From Strigamia acuminata (Eukaryota; Arthropoda; Chilopoda; Geophilomorpha; Linotaeniidae), in NCBI GenBank assembly GCA_949358305.1, contig OX442315.1, forward strand, positions 18,006,427 through 18,070,426: a stretch of 64,000 nucleotides of DNA, in the 5' to 3' direction. Of this stretch, positions 1 to 12,019 are shown one piece after another. Every line of letters starts with the position of its first letter. Within the stretch, counting starts at the first letter, position 1. Made by a program: the position numbers and the translations under genes. The notes beneath the pieces were generated by a model. It made no database searches and was not told the DNA's origin. It saw nothing but the letters and a program-made list of their open reading frames with translations.

Positions 1-84
1 CATTCATCGGAATATTTTTGAGGCACTAATTGCCAATTATTTTATTTGATTGGTGCTATGATTAATATAATTAATGAATGGGTA

Positions 85-475
85 AGTTGGTACAGATACA
101 ACGTTATCCAAACTCCTATTGGTTGAGCCGTGTTACACTTAACTGTGGACTGTGCTTTACTATGCGGAAAAGTAGTTCTGTTTATTTTCAATGGATTCCA
201 GTGTAAAAAGTGATTAGAATGATGGATTTTATTTAATTGGTAATAAAATGTTTATTTAATTTGCTAAACCTGCTTTTTCTCCTTTTAATCAATCAAACAA
301 TGTTAGCATAGTTTGTTGGTTTCATTTGGCAGGTAAACAAAGGTTTAGTTTTTTATTGGTTGTTTTGCCTAGTTAGATTACAATTCTGGTGTTATCGGCT
401 ACTTTTTTGTGCCACTACACCAGTGAGACGGCTCAACCAATAGGAGTTTGGACAACGTATTGGTTTGGAGTATAG
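85..475. mobile_element. MITE, family 1, copy 1
   Basis: Inverted terminal segments of about 40 bp: the left one (about 91-135) contains GATACAACGTTATCC then CCAAACTCCTATTGGTTGAG; the right one (about 428-474) is its imperfect reverse complement. The interior has no ORF. The same element occurs in inverse orientation at 36700-36962, sharing TIR ends and internal blocks such as the one with AACTGTGGACTGTGCT. Two dispersed copies with TIRs support a non-autonomous DNA transposon; the superfamily is unknown. Confidence 0.75.
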
Positions 476-1447
476 TAATAATTATGAAGTTTAAGCTTAC
501 AAAAATCTGGGAACTTATAGGGTTTGACTGATACCATTATTATTCGATAATACAAAAAGTTTAAACAGTTTATTTTTACTGAAATGAACTGTTTTATTGA
601 ATAGATGCAATATTTAAAAATAATTTATTTAAATAAAATATCTAGTTAAATGTTTAATGTAATTTTAAAAAAAGAGAAAAGTTTACATGATTTTTTAGAA
701 ATTGTCTACAAACAGTGCAAACCATGACTTACCCAGTGCAAATGTTTCACCCAAGTCTGCTATAATGTCCTGTCAAATACAGTATAAGCACGTAAGAAAA
801 TGATGTGCAGATCAGCCTATCTTTTTTATTACCGATACCAATATTTTGCCAAATATCCCAAGCTTTGGTGGTTGTATAAGGGCTGTGCTAAGAGTTTCAT
901 CGTGAAACAATTGATTTTAGGACACAAAAATCTCGAGTTAATACTTCTGATATCTTCAATGTCATGTAGCCAGGATAGTTACATTCAATAATGTCATCTC
1001 TTGTGATAAACTCCTACTGGTTGGACACATCTCAAGCTCGAGGATTCGAATAACTGATTATGTGATCCTTCTAAACCAATAACATGGACTAACAAGGGGA
1101 GAGCACCAATAAGCTATCACAGATTGTTGTAATATTAAACAAGAAGGATTGTTATATCATGCTGAATGAGACCCTAAAATAATTTCATTCCATGAACAGC
1201 CAACAATGCAAACAATGAGCTGAAAGTTGGCACTATTTTGTCTGTGTATACATCAAATCTGAGCAATCAGGCCTAGTGTATGAATACTGTAAACAACAGT
1301 TGCTAGGTAAAAAATAGTTCCAAGATCCAAGTTCAATTTTATCATTTGAGATTCAATGATGTCATTTCCTCTTTTGATATCACATGACATATGACATCAG
1401 AACTTTGTTCAACAACATGACTGTCTTCATGAAGACAATAATAGTTT

Positions 1448-1520
1448 GTAGTGGTGGTTCAGTGGTTAAGGCAATGGACCAGGAATCTTTCCACACAGGT
1501 TCAAATCCTGTTGGGTGTGA
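1448..1520 (+). pseudogene. tRNA-Ser-derived sequence in left palindrome arm
   Basis: The 5' part resembles tRNA-Ser: GTAGTGGTGG, then an A-box region TTCAGTGGTTAAGGC, an anticodon-like loop, and a T arm with a perfect 5 bp stem (ACAGG/CCTGT) around TTCAAAT, which is also a good B box. The long variable arm of true tRNA-Ser is lost, the acceptor stem is largely wobble or mismatched, and the anticodon region reads AGG in place of the AGA of the usual gene. It is not a working tRNA gene but may keep an internal Pol III promoter. Confidence 0.75.
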
Positions 1521-1690
1521 ATATATTTACATTTATTTTTTGTTAAATTTTAGCAGTTATTTTAATGTTTGTAATTTTATATTTGTTTCCAGAAAATTTT
1601 AATTTGGTTAATTTTAATTTTTTAACAAGTATAAAATTACAAACATTAAAATAACTGCTAAAATTTAACAAAAAATAAATGTAAAAATTT

Positions 1691-1763
1691 TCACACCCAA
1701 CAGGATTTGAACCTGTGTGGAAAGATTCCTGGTCCATTGCCTTAACCACTGAACCACCACTAC
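1691..1763 (-). pseudogene. tRNA-Ser-derived sequence in right palindrome arm
   Basis: Mirror copy of the sequence at 1448-1520 on the minus strand, at exactly symmetrical positions about 1605.5 and with the same A-box, T-stem and B-box sequence. Any Pol III transcripts started from the two copies would converge on the 50 bp centre. Confidence 0.75.
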
Positions 1764-3104
1764 AAACTATTATTGTCTTCATGAAGACAGTCATGTTGTT
1801 GAACGAAGTTCTGATGTCATATGTCATGTGATATCAAAAGAGGAAATGACATCATTGAATCTCAAATGATAAAATTGAACTTGGATCTTGGAACTATTTT
1901 TTACCTAGCAACTGTTGTTTACAGTATTCATACACTAGGCCTGATTGCTCAGATTTGATGTATACACAGACAAAATAGTGCCAACTTTCAGCTCATTGTT
2001 TGCATTGTTGGCTGTTCATGGAATGAAATTATTTTAGGGTCTCATTCAGCATGATATAACAATCCTTCTTGTTTAATATTACAACAATCTGTGATAGCTT
2101 ATTGGTGCTCTCCCCTTGTAAGTTCAAGATGGACTATTCAATACTCAAATTATCCTTAAAATCAATTATAACTACCTACAAAAGCGAATAGACATTATAT
2201 TTCAATTAAATTGAAGGCTAAAAGTGTCCGTAACATTGACCGGAGCGGACCAAAAATGGATTGGATTAAGATTGGTTCCAAAAATAACCACTATATAGGC
2301 TCTGTTTTTGCTCACCGTCCTCTTGTGGTGGATAAGTGCAATTTACCAATTATTTTTCCATTGTGCATTTGCAACCATGATGAAATGAGAGTTTAGTAAA
2401 CACAGTATACTTGTAGATTACAAATGTTATTTCAAAAATATTTTACTTTTTGGCATGGGATCATTAATGAATATTGCATTTTGTGGTGTGGCCAAAAACA
2501 AGATAGAAATGACCTTGGTCCAATGCTGAGTCATAAATAACGAAAGGGTGGAGATTAAAAAATGGGAGGACAATGGGGTTATTTTATTATACTATACTAT
2601 AGATGTTAAGTTTAAAGTGATAGTTACACCATCTGTGGTGAAAACTTCAAACCAATTTTCCAATTATGATGTCATGTTGGCTCCTAGCTTCTGTTTTATA
2701 GCCAAGACCATAAAGAAAAAAGTAATAAAACGTTACAAGAAGTCAAATTTTCAATTTTTTAAAATAAACTTTTTTTTTATGGTTTGACAGTTTCAATGGT
2801 TTTTGTTTTCACTGCACTTTCACTTTAAATAGTAGTTCATCCTGGCTTAGTAGGAGAGACAAACACCAAACTTTGTTTCCAAAAGAAAAATATTTTTATT
2901 TATTTATTCAATTATTCAACAATGCTCCAAGCACAAGTGGGAGTTAAAACAAATTGTTAATTAAATATTTACACGTTCCAAGAACTGCAAACGAATGAAT
3001 AAATATAAAAATAAATAGAAATGTTGATAATCTTACAAATTTTATAGGGATAGTCAATACATACCGGTGTTAGTTGTTTTTATCAGTATTAGGTCTAATT
3101 TACA

Positions 3105-3267
3105 TTTAAAAAAAAGAAAATTTATATTATTACCATTAAAATCAATAAAAGCAATGAATAATAATAACTCAAAAGTTGAACAACATTTGGACCATGTTAA
3201 ATAATGTCTGCGTAGAACGTGATGTGCAGTTTGAATTTAGCATCAAGTTTTCGAGCGCGAACTGTAG
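3105..3267. repeat. MITE, family 2 (CTACAGTTTGCG type), partial copy
   Basis: The right end (about 3208-3267) reads TGCGTAGAACGTGATGTGCA, then ATTTAGCATCAAG, then CGCGAACTGTAG, closely matching the right end of the complete element at 31273-31531. The left terminus is not recognisable, so this is a decayed or truncated copy. Confidence 0.6.
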
Positions 3268-3275
3268 AATGTAAA

Positions 3276-3355
3276 ACTGAGCATAATTATAAGGGGAAAT
3301 GTACCTGCTGCAAACTGTAATGATTGTATTTTTGCGAGTATTAATTGTAATGGTG
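3276..3355. repeat. Dispersed repeat block, copy 1
   Basis: Contains CATAATTATAAGGGGAAATG, then ACCTGCTGCAAACTGTAA, matching parts of 14330-14382 and 33720-33774. It adjoins the family 2 MITE fragment; the three copies have different flanks. Confidence 0.55.
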
Positions 3356-5209
3356 AAGCTTCTGGCAATCGTCTGAGGTCATGATGGAGGCTATCTCTAA
3401 TGAAATGTGAGGGGTAGGATTGGGTTTCGGAGAGCATCAGCAAAGCAGGTGCTATCACACACAGGAAGAAATTGACAGTTATTACATTGCTTTGAACAAT
3501 AAGAAATGACAAATAATTTTTTCTATTGTTAGCAAACAATTATGGTGTGTGCTTTATTGAGCTACTATGGTAGCTCAGTAGCCAATAGACGTTTGTCTTC
3601 TTATTTCTTATTTCAAGTATTTCTCATCACTAAGAATTGATATCAATTTTTTCTGTCCACCAATGAAATTTAAGTGCAAAATTCTGTGAAATTTATTAGA
3701 TCATGTGACCTCTTTCCCTCTTATCACATGATCCCAATAGTCCAATCATAGTACTCCCAGTTCCACACATTTATAATCTCGTAATTGGTATCTTTGCTAG
3801 AATCTTGTGGTATAACGAGATTTTCAGCTTTGGTTGTCCAGCAAATAATTCCGTTATTTTAGACTATGGCATTTAATGGAATTCAAATATTTGAAGAAAT
3901 GTGTTTTTGTAATTTATTTATTCTCATTCAGCATTGAATTCGACAGTATCTGTCGTTGCAGTCTTCCTTTTCTCCTTTTTCACGACACATGGCCGTATCA
4001 ATGATTAATAAACTGCATATTTGCACTCAATAGTGCTGCATGCGACTAATGGCTCCCATCTGTTTATTCTTTTTCGTTCCTCTTTGTATGATGTTGTCTT
4101 GCAATGATCTTTTGTTTAATTACTGGACGAAATTATCGGGAGCTAGTAGCAGCTGGGGTTTTGTGGTCATTAGATGACCGAAGGCGGGGAACCGTTAAAA
4201 CCTCCAAAGTGCGAGGAGGAATGAAACTAATGATAAATATTCGAATAGATAGATGTGTAAAAGCTGATTTTGGTGTTGTTGTTAAAGAGAAGAGGGAGAA
4301 AGACAAGAGTGGGAGAGTGATGCGACCTCTATAAAGAAATTAACTGTCATCTTGATTGAGGTAATGAGATCACTCCCCAGTGATCCATTTCATCATACTT
4401 TATTTTTCAAATGGCGGATGGAATGACACTCGACATTTTTATTGAGGTAATCAGTTTACATTTTTATTTTATTTATTTATTTATTTTATTATTGTGTTTT
4501 AATAATTTTAATAAATAGATAATGGGTAAACATCAATGAAGGTTGTTTAGAGAATTTTGATTTTTTTGAAGGATTAAATATTAATTTAAAAAAAGAAAAA
4601 TGTCGATTTTATGAGTCTCAAAGAAGATTAACTTCTTGGAAAAGTTGAATTTTATTTTATTTTTTATGGTTTTGATAGTAATAGAGTTGAATAACGGGCA
4701 ATTGTTTCGATCGTTTTGTCGCTTTTTTTTTTGAAAAGTGAATTTGATAAGAGATTTCCTCAATTCATCCAATTTTTTTCTTCTTTTTAAATTGGAGAAA
4801 TATAGCAACTTTGGAGCTTTTGCATGGTAAACATTATTAAAATACATTTATCACTCGTTTGGATCCAATGGGAATGAGTGGATGATCAAATTTACTTTTA
4901 CGTCATTGAACAACCTGATTAAATATTTGAATATCAGCCGTATGTGTAAGTTCTATATAGCCCATGTTATTATGTTAACTGATTAAATATACTTACATTG
5001 TTTTATTTATTAAAACGAGTTCGTAGCCGTTGGTTTTATGGGTTTTCTCATCCCCGTTGGTTTTTCAAACAAAGCTGTTGTGATTTATTTTCACACGAGT
5101 TACGTGTTTAATTTTTCTTATTTGCTGAGATGATGGGGAATCTTCAGCTGTTGCAATTTCGAACGTTTTTCTAATTCATTAATCAGTGAGCAATTGTATA
5201 CTTGTGATA

Positions 5210-5326
5210 CAGCGCTGCAACGACTTGGACGTGAAATACGTGCCAGGCAAACAGCTGCACGCTGCTGATGAGCTCAGCAGAGCCCGTACTGACAAAGCGG
5301 AAGATCTGGATGGCAATAAACATTAG
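5210..5326 (+). pseudogene. Ty3/gypsy retrotransposon pol fossil (RNase H end)
   Basis: One frame reads DLDVKYVPGKQL, then ADELSRAR, and reaches TAG at 5324. The pattern L(D/K)VxYVPGK followed by ADxLSR marks the end of the RNase H domain of Ty3/gypsy Pol. The residues just upstream that normally precede it (LQR type) are in another frame at 5214-5222, which points to a small indel. No LTRs, integrase or other pol blocks were found nearby, so this is a short broken remnant. Confidence 0.8.
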
Positions 5327-5780
5327 CTAATTACATAAGCAATAAATTGTTAATGGTTTTTTTTTAATTTGCTTTTCCGCACTTATGAATGATGAGTGGT
5401 CGATGCCGCAACAACGAGTGAAACCACTTGATTTGATACTAGAGGGTTGACACATGTCAATTTATTGTACGTATGGAAAGCACGAGAGGAATGACAAAAG
5501 TTCAACATTTGTTATTAATGCAGAAAGACAGTTGGACGGAAATGATGAAAATCTGATTGATGTCAAATATCATGTAGAAAAATTCGCTCTGACATGAATC
5601 AAACTTTCAAAGATGGTCAAAACATAGTAATAAAAATAAAAATTTTTTTTTTTTGAATTAAAAATAACGCAAAAAACATTAGGTGCATTCAAAGTTTTCG
5701 TTTATGTTGTTTTTTACGTTTGTGTAACATCAAAAACAGCCGAAAACCATTACCAAAACACTGCAAAAAAAACAGTACCG

Positions 5781-5932
5781 GTAGGTGCATTCAAAAACTC
5801 TAAAACGCCTTTAAAACTCGTTTCGTGTTTGTACGTGTGATGTCATTCCCATTGAATAACATGGGAATTACGTCACACGTACAAACACGAAACGAGTTTT
5901 AGAGGCGTTTTAGAGTTTTTGAATGCACCTAC
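5781..5932. mobile_element. 152 bp palindromic MITE
   Basis: Arms 5781-5852 and 5861-5932 are reverse complements with about three mismatches around an 8 bp loop. The ends read GTAGGTGCATTC and GAATGCACCTAC. A diverged, internally deleted relative lies at 13861-13939. No coding capacity; it can form a long hairpin in RNA or single-stranded DNA. Confidence 0.85.
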
Positions 5933-6069
5933 TTGGTTTATGTCGTTTTTTGGTTTTATCAATCAAATTCAAAATGACTGCCACGAAAGTTTGATCGCGG
6001 GTCAAATTTTCCAATCGCCATACTGCTTTCAGGCGATGCATTCATCTCTTAGACCCTGAGTACAAAGGC

Positions 6070-6096
6070 ATAATAAATAAATAAATAAATAAATAT
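6070..6096. repeat. (AAAT)n microsatellite
   Basis: About six AAAT units in a row (TAATAAATAAATAAATAAAT). Confidence 0.9.
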
Positions 6097-6748
6097 ACTT
6101 GCAGGACTTAACCTGAGACCCAAAAACAACACTATAAAAAGGCTTAAAAACGAACACATTCGCAGTTAGGCAATTTTTTGCCTTCTGTTTTTGCTGTTTA
6201 TAAAAACACCAAAAACCACAAAAACAGAAGAATTTTAAACACCTAATTTATATTTTTTAAATTTAAATTTCTAAACTTTTTTATTCATTTAAAAAAAGAA
6301 AAAAAATGAAAAAGTAAATCATAACCGTTGATAAACCTTATCTAGTGTGAAAATGAATGATGCATTTCGCCACTATTCAAACTTAAAATGTCATCTTATG
6401 GTGTTTGTTGCAATAGGATAAAGAAGGGACAGCACTCTACTTTCCATCCATCACAGACCCACAAAAAAGGTAAAAAAAAATATAAAAAAAAATGTGGAGA
6501 GAAGGAGATTGGGTGAAAATGTCCTACGTGACAAGTGGGTCTGACTGGGCAAAGTGCGTCTGGCGTCCCTTGGAAATCACCTGTTTTCTCCTCTTTGCTT
6601 GTGTGCTGTACGTGTGAACTTTGAAATCACTTTGCACTTTAATTCAGTGCAGCCAATAGAAAGAGAAATGAAGGCGCAAGTCGAAACCCAGCGAGCACAC
6701 ACAACTGGAGATGCGAAGCTGCGAGATGTGACGAGTCTGTTTATCTGG

Positions 6749-6768
6749 CAGACAGACAGACAGACAGG
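6749..6768. repeat. (CAGA)5 microsatellite
   Basis: Perfect CAGACAGA repeat of five units inside a locally GC-richer stretch (about 6540-6860) for which I see no gene. Confidence 0.9.
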
Positions 6769-9234
6769 CTGTTGTGCCCGGCAATGCAACCAAGCCCGTT
6801 GCATGTCAGCTGTCAGTGAGGATGTGAATACGTGCTCGTGCTACGTAGCGTGACAGTTGTTCTTAGGGCGCTAGAAAACTGAGGGATGATATTGAGTGAG
6901 AAATGTGGTGCAAAGGTCGCTCGGATCGGGAGATTGAATTGTGAAAAGGCAAGACGAGGGGAAGAGGCTTGTTTGCTTGCATCAGTCTTCATTTGGAACT
7001 GGCACACGTTAGTTAATTACACGTGGGTTTATTTGGGTCGGGAATTGGTTTTTTATCACGGAACGGGCAATGCGGGTAGTGGTTTGTAATGTTGATGTAT
7101 CTCTTTTTGTTGTATGAATTTTTGATTTTGAGGAAATGTAGAAGGAATCAGTAACTATATTTATTTTATACAGTTGGAAAATTTAAAAAAAAAATTTTTT
7201 TCTTGGGAGTGTTGGAGCAAGAAATGAAAATTCTTGCAATACATGGTAGTGATGTTGTGCAGTGAAGCCCCAAAAAGCCAAACAAGGCGAACCTTCTTGT
7301 TGAACGAAATGGAAATAAATGGCTGACTCATTGAAGAAATACTACGACTTGTTTATGTTGATTCAATGGTGTGAGTTGAATTTTAAAGATTTTATTTACG
7401 AATTGAACACGTGGGAAAGGTGAGGGGTTTGAATTTTTTTTTTATATATATATTTTTTTTTTAATTTAATTTTTGGAAAAAGCTGACATTTTTCTTTTTT
7501 ACAATTCGAAGGGAATAAAGTTTCAAAATTTGAGGTTAACTTTTTTTGTGTAGATTTCATCAAAACAGCAAAGTGCACATGTAGCAACTTCCATGTTTCA
7601 TATCACGTATGTTGTAGTGCAAACATCGCACAAGTCTGTTTGTTCTGCGTGAAGAAATAATTAAACCTGCACTTACTGTGTAATCTTTCTGCAAATTGGT
7701 AGCTTCAGCTATAGTTTCTCACTGTGCGTTCTTAATAAATGGCATCAGTGAAATTTCTGTTTACATTTTGTTATTTTAAATAAATTAGGCGTATTCTGTT
7801 TGAACAATTTTTCTGGAGGGGTTTTTTAGAAGTTTTGCTTGCTTTGCGTGTTTTCTGATTACTTTTCAAAACAGCTGTCAAAATGCATTGGCTCAACCAC
7901 TCGTAATGATTTGTAATTATGCTTTAAATCTCTTTGAATCAAGAAAACTCTTTTTTGTAATAAAAAATACTTCAATACAGTCCAACCCCGTTGCAACAAA
8001 TCACCAAAAGTAAAAAATAAAAGAAAATAATAAAAACTTTGCTATAATTGGATTTTCGCTACGGGTCCAATCCAAAATGTGGGAAATTGAAAAAAATCGT
8101 AATAAAGAGAAAATTAAAAGAAAACAGCAGCAAAACCTTGTTTTATTCCTATTTATTGCAATATATACAGTATATTAAAAAAAGACAATTGATATACGAT
8201 GTCTTTACACTAGTAAATGTCAATTTTGAAGATTAGCCAGAGCTGTATGGTCAATATTTTGTGGCAAATGGAATAGCGACCTTAATTTCATGGGTTTGCT
8301 CTGCGTAATTCCCTTCATTCATCACACGTAGCAGTTAATGTTGTCTGGTGCATTCATTTTGCTGGCTCGTAAGCTTGTTGCCAACGTTTACATTGCAAGG
8401 CAACGCTTGTGCAGCGTGAAATTAGATTTAAATCCCTTCTCGATTTATCTCGTGTGTATCTGGGGGCCCGAGTTGGATATTTGCTAGCCGTTTATAGTCA
8501 AAACCCTTTAATGTCACTTTATACAGCAACTTAAATGTCGGCGAAGTGATGTTAGATGCTAGTTTCGCCAACATTGAATGACAAAGCTGCTCATATCGGC
8601 CTTGCTCGGCCAAGACAGGTAATCCCCACTGCAAAAGATGGAGCTAAGTTGTATAAATCTTCTTAGGACATTCGGTTCTGATGGTATTGCAGCACCGTCA
8701 CATTAATTTTTCATATGTTTTACCTACAAGTTGCTATGTGGGTAAAATATCACTTTGGCAAATTACTGTTGGACATAAAAGTGGCAGTGAAATGTTGGAA
8801 TAAGAGAAAATGTGTCAATGTTTATATAATGCTTTCTTGAGGAGGATTGATGGTAGCGTTAGTTTAATATTAACATCGCTTTGCACAGAAAAGTTTCTTG
8901 TTTATAAACAAGACTAAGACGTGCAGAGCTATAAATATGTGAGATTATTTTGTTTTTGGGTCTGATGCCCACATACGGGGCGCCTCCTGGTGGAACTTTT
9001 CTTTAAAGTACTGTATTAACTTGGACAAGCCATAAATAGCATCATTTATTTGTTATACATACAATTAGTATTTTGCGTCATTGACAAATTCATGGCTCAC
9101 TTCTTTGTACACAAGTCTGCTTTAACTCGCGTTTTTTTGTGGTGGATGCTTCACCTGCAAGCATTAAAACAATTGGTAGCCCAACTCCGATTCAATTTGC
9201 GAAATGCCATATGTTAGCGTTAAGTGAAAAGTAA

Positions 9235-9473
9235 ATACACCGTATTTTATTAATTAAGAGCCATTTTTGTCAGCAATTACAATTTCGGTTTTTCGTTTAT
9301 TACATTTGTTTAATGTAACAAACAAAGTCTGAACGTCACGAACGAAGCGTACGTTCATCGTTCGTGAGGTTAATACGGAAACAATCTTGTAGTTTTGCAA
9401 AAATACGGTATTCTTGATGTCTCAGCCGTAGCTACTATTCGAGGGCGACTCTTAATCGGTAAAATACGGTATT
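9235..9473. mobile_element. MITE, family 3 (ATACGGTATT ends), copy 1
   Basis: The left end near CCGTATTTTATTAATTAAGAG and the right end CTCTTAATCGGTAAAATACG are inverted repeats. Internal blocks (AGCAATTACAATTTCGG, AATGTAACAAACAAAGTC, ACGTTCATCGTTCGTGAGG) recur in reverse orientation in the copy at 32922-33177. No ORF. Confidence 0.8.
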
Positions 9474-12019
9474 GTAAAATATATTTTTGAACCATATGGG
9501 TTTAGGCTGTTTTTGATGTCCATTTTGTTTATAGAAACGCTAAAAACAGCAGAAACTTTGAAAGAAAATAAAGTTTCTACAGTTTATTTTCAATTGTGTT
9601 AGAGCCACATTTTCATACATGGGAAACTATTTTAGCAATTAGACGCCGTCAGCGATTCAGCTTTATTAACGAGCTTTAATGATATCTGAAATAACATTTT
9701 CAACATGTTAAAGATAGGGCCCGAATGTTACACTCAAGAGCGTACACAAGACAACAATGGCATTGAATGTGCAACACGCGCAAATAATTCTTTTGTTATG
9801 GTTTGCAAATTAAATTCACAATGGCGATCTCAAAGATGTTCATTCAACTGCCAAACGAGTAAAATTTTTAATTGTTTTGCTTGTTTAGAGGTCGTCATTA
9901 AATGCCATCTAAATACGACACCGCGTTTATGATATGACAGTGGCGTTTGTGAAGTGACGTAAGTCTCGTCAATTCTCGGTACTCACCAGCCACAAACGTC
10001 TGAAAAGCCACTTAACTTGAATGCAACGTAGCAATGTGTTTGGGCAGATTAAGGTTGCAAGATGGCTACCAGCCCATGATTGTGGTGTTTGCTTACATTC
10101 TCAGTTAATTGCTGTAAGAGGGGTTTCCACACTTGTGTGTTAGTGGCTGCTTTGACAACGGGAGAGCAGCAGAAACAGGAAGTGAGAATACAAATTATTT
10201 AGCTTGCAGAAATTGCATCAACACGATTTGCAGTGAATTTCTCACAAATTTTTTAAATTGTAATTTAATTTTTTGGGATGAAACTTTGAATTTATTTTCA
10301 ACTTGGCTGCCAAATCACGTAATCATTCGTAATGTGGTGTCAAATGTTGCTAAAATCACTTGTAACGGCATAAAAACTATAGTGAAGAATTTAAAAGTAC
10401 ATTAACAATAGAGAATTAAACGAATACACAGATAACAGTGGTCTTGCACGACCTAGTTGAAGCGGGGATAAAATGGCTGGCGCGATGCCAAGTTCAAGTT
10501 GTTTGTTTGAAAAAATTCTGTACGTTTTATAATTTTTCAAATTTGGCATGTTTTTAACACGAACTGGTGGAAGCGACATAACAAAACATAAACACAATAA
10601 CCGGCGGAAATGCTGAAAGAAAAGAAATTTAAAGCAAAACACCTCAAATATTTGTAAATTACACGAATGCAGCGACCACAGGTACCAGTATTTCATTTCT
10701 AGGCGTCATTATTCATATTTTGCCACTTTTTTTGGCTCCGAAACATCAAAATATGACGGGGAAATAAATCTGAATACATTTTCGCTTCTTTTGAAGGTGT
10801 CACTTGTCAAAAAATCTTTTGTCATTCATTTTTTTGTTGTATTTACATTTTTGACGACCTGGAACTGTAGAAATTTATTCTCATGTTATGACAAGCAGAA
10901 GAAAATAAGTTGTTGTTATTGTTGTTGTGATGACAGCGAGACAAATCTCTCAGTTTCTCACTCGAAACTGTGTAAATCAGCTCTCAATACCGTTCATTTA
11001 CACACTGCTGAGTTCACATGAATGTCGCGAGTTTGATTGTGTGTGTCTGCACTAAACAAACTTAAGAGTGTGTAATTAGACAAGACAAAGAGAAAGAGCG
11101 GGTAGTGCAGGGGCAGGAAAAAATGGGAAAAGTTTATTTTGCTATTTGGAAAAGGATTATCATTTCCAGCGAAGAGGTTTATTTACTTGTTCGGTGTAGC
11201 ACTTAAAAGATCTTAATGGATTTTTCAGCGAGATGCCCAATGATGGGATGCCGGCGTTCTATAAATGTTAATGCCATTTTAAATTAGGCAGGGGTGGAAA
11301 AATGAAACAAAACGACTAAACGAGGGTAATTAAATTTTTATTTTTATTTTTATATTTTTTTTCCTTTCTTTTGCCAACTTCTCGGAGCAGTGAGTCGTCT
11401 AGATTTCGTTTGCAAGGGCAAGGAAGGTTCAAGTTTTATTAGTTTGTTTTGAGTGCAGGCGTTAAAAGTTTGGCGAGTTTTAAGCGTTGAAATTAAATCC
11501 AGCCGTGATTCACTAAAGTCGCGTTTTAACTTTTAATTATTTCAATGAAACGTGCATGTAATTAAATTTCTATCAATGTCAAAAGTATCTCAGGTGTCAA
11601 GGAAGGCCTGGTTTCCTGTTTCATTAATAAAGGAGGAGTGGGCGGGCGTTAATTCGCGTGGTTTACTTGTTAATGAGTAATGACAACGTGCTCAATATTT
11701 TATCGTGTAATTGTTGGGTTTTTTTTGTGGGAGGTTTAGGAATGCAGTTTTGTTTGTACAACTGCACTAATTTCTGATTTGTGAAGGGTGAGACGAGTTT
11801 GGCAGCCGAGGTGACGAATTTTCGCTTGGCGGGGAAAATTTATTAGTCCACAAGCAAGAAAATTTGGTTCGGAGGATGTTTTGTGGAAGGCGGATGTGTC
11901 GGTACCTGAGCTGATGTTACTACCTGGTGTCTTGGGTATCTCGCGTGCTTTAAGGTTGTAAATATTTATTATTATTTAATAATTGGATTATTTTTAAATT
12001 ATTTGTAGATTAGTACTGA

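Larger units (their letters stand above)
1092..2119. mobile_element. 1,028 bp near-perfect palindromic (foldback) element
   Basis: The arm 1092-1580 is the reverse complement of 1631-2119 with only a few differences seen by eye (for example near 1405/1806 and near 1521-1526/1685-1690). The central spacer is 50 bp (1581-1630) and the symmetry axis is exactly 1605.5. The outermost bases are ACAAGGGGAGAGCACC and its complement. An 8 bp direct repeat, ATGGACTA, sits at 1084-1091 on the left edge and at 2129-2136, nine bases outside the right edge; it may be a target-site duplication of hAT-like length, but the nine-base offset leaves this open. Both arms contain a tRNA-Ser-like sequence. Confidence 0.9.
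5682..6248. mobile_element. Possible outer TIR element hosting the 5781-5932 palindrome
   Basis: The left edge TTAGGTGCATTCAAAG (5680s) and right edge TTTAAACACCTAA (near 6236-6248) are imperfect inverted repeats. Both inner flanks are rich in AAACACCAAAAACC-type runs, as if one element had been split by the inner palindrome. The TIRs are short and degenerate, so this is tentative. Confidence 0.35.

Noticed and set aside
1384-1827. Two near-identical ORFs of 72 and 94 residues on opposite strands
   Set aside because: They arise from the two arms of the palindrome and run through the tRNA-like sequence, so they are not independent genes.
6554-6853. 99-residue ORF in a GC-richer patch with an ORF on the other strand
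   Set aside because: No recognised motif; it spans a (CAGA)n microsatellite and is open on both strands, which suggests composition rather than coding.
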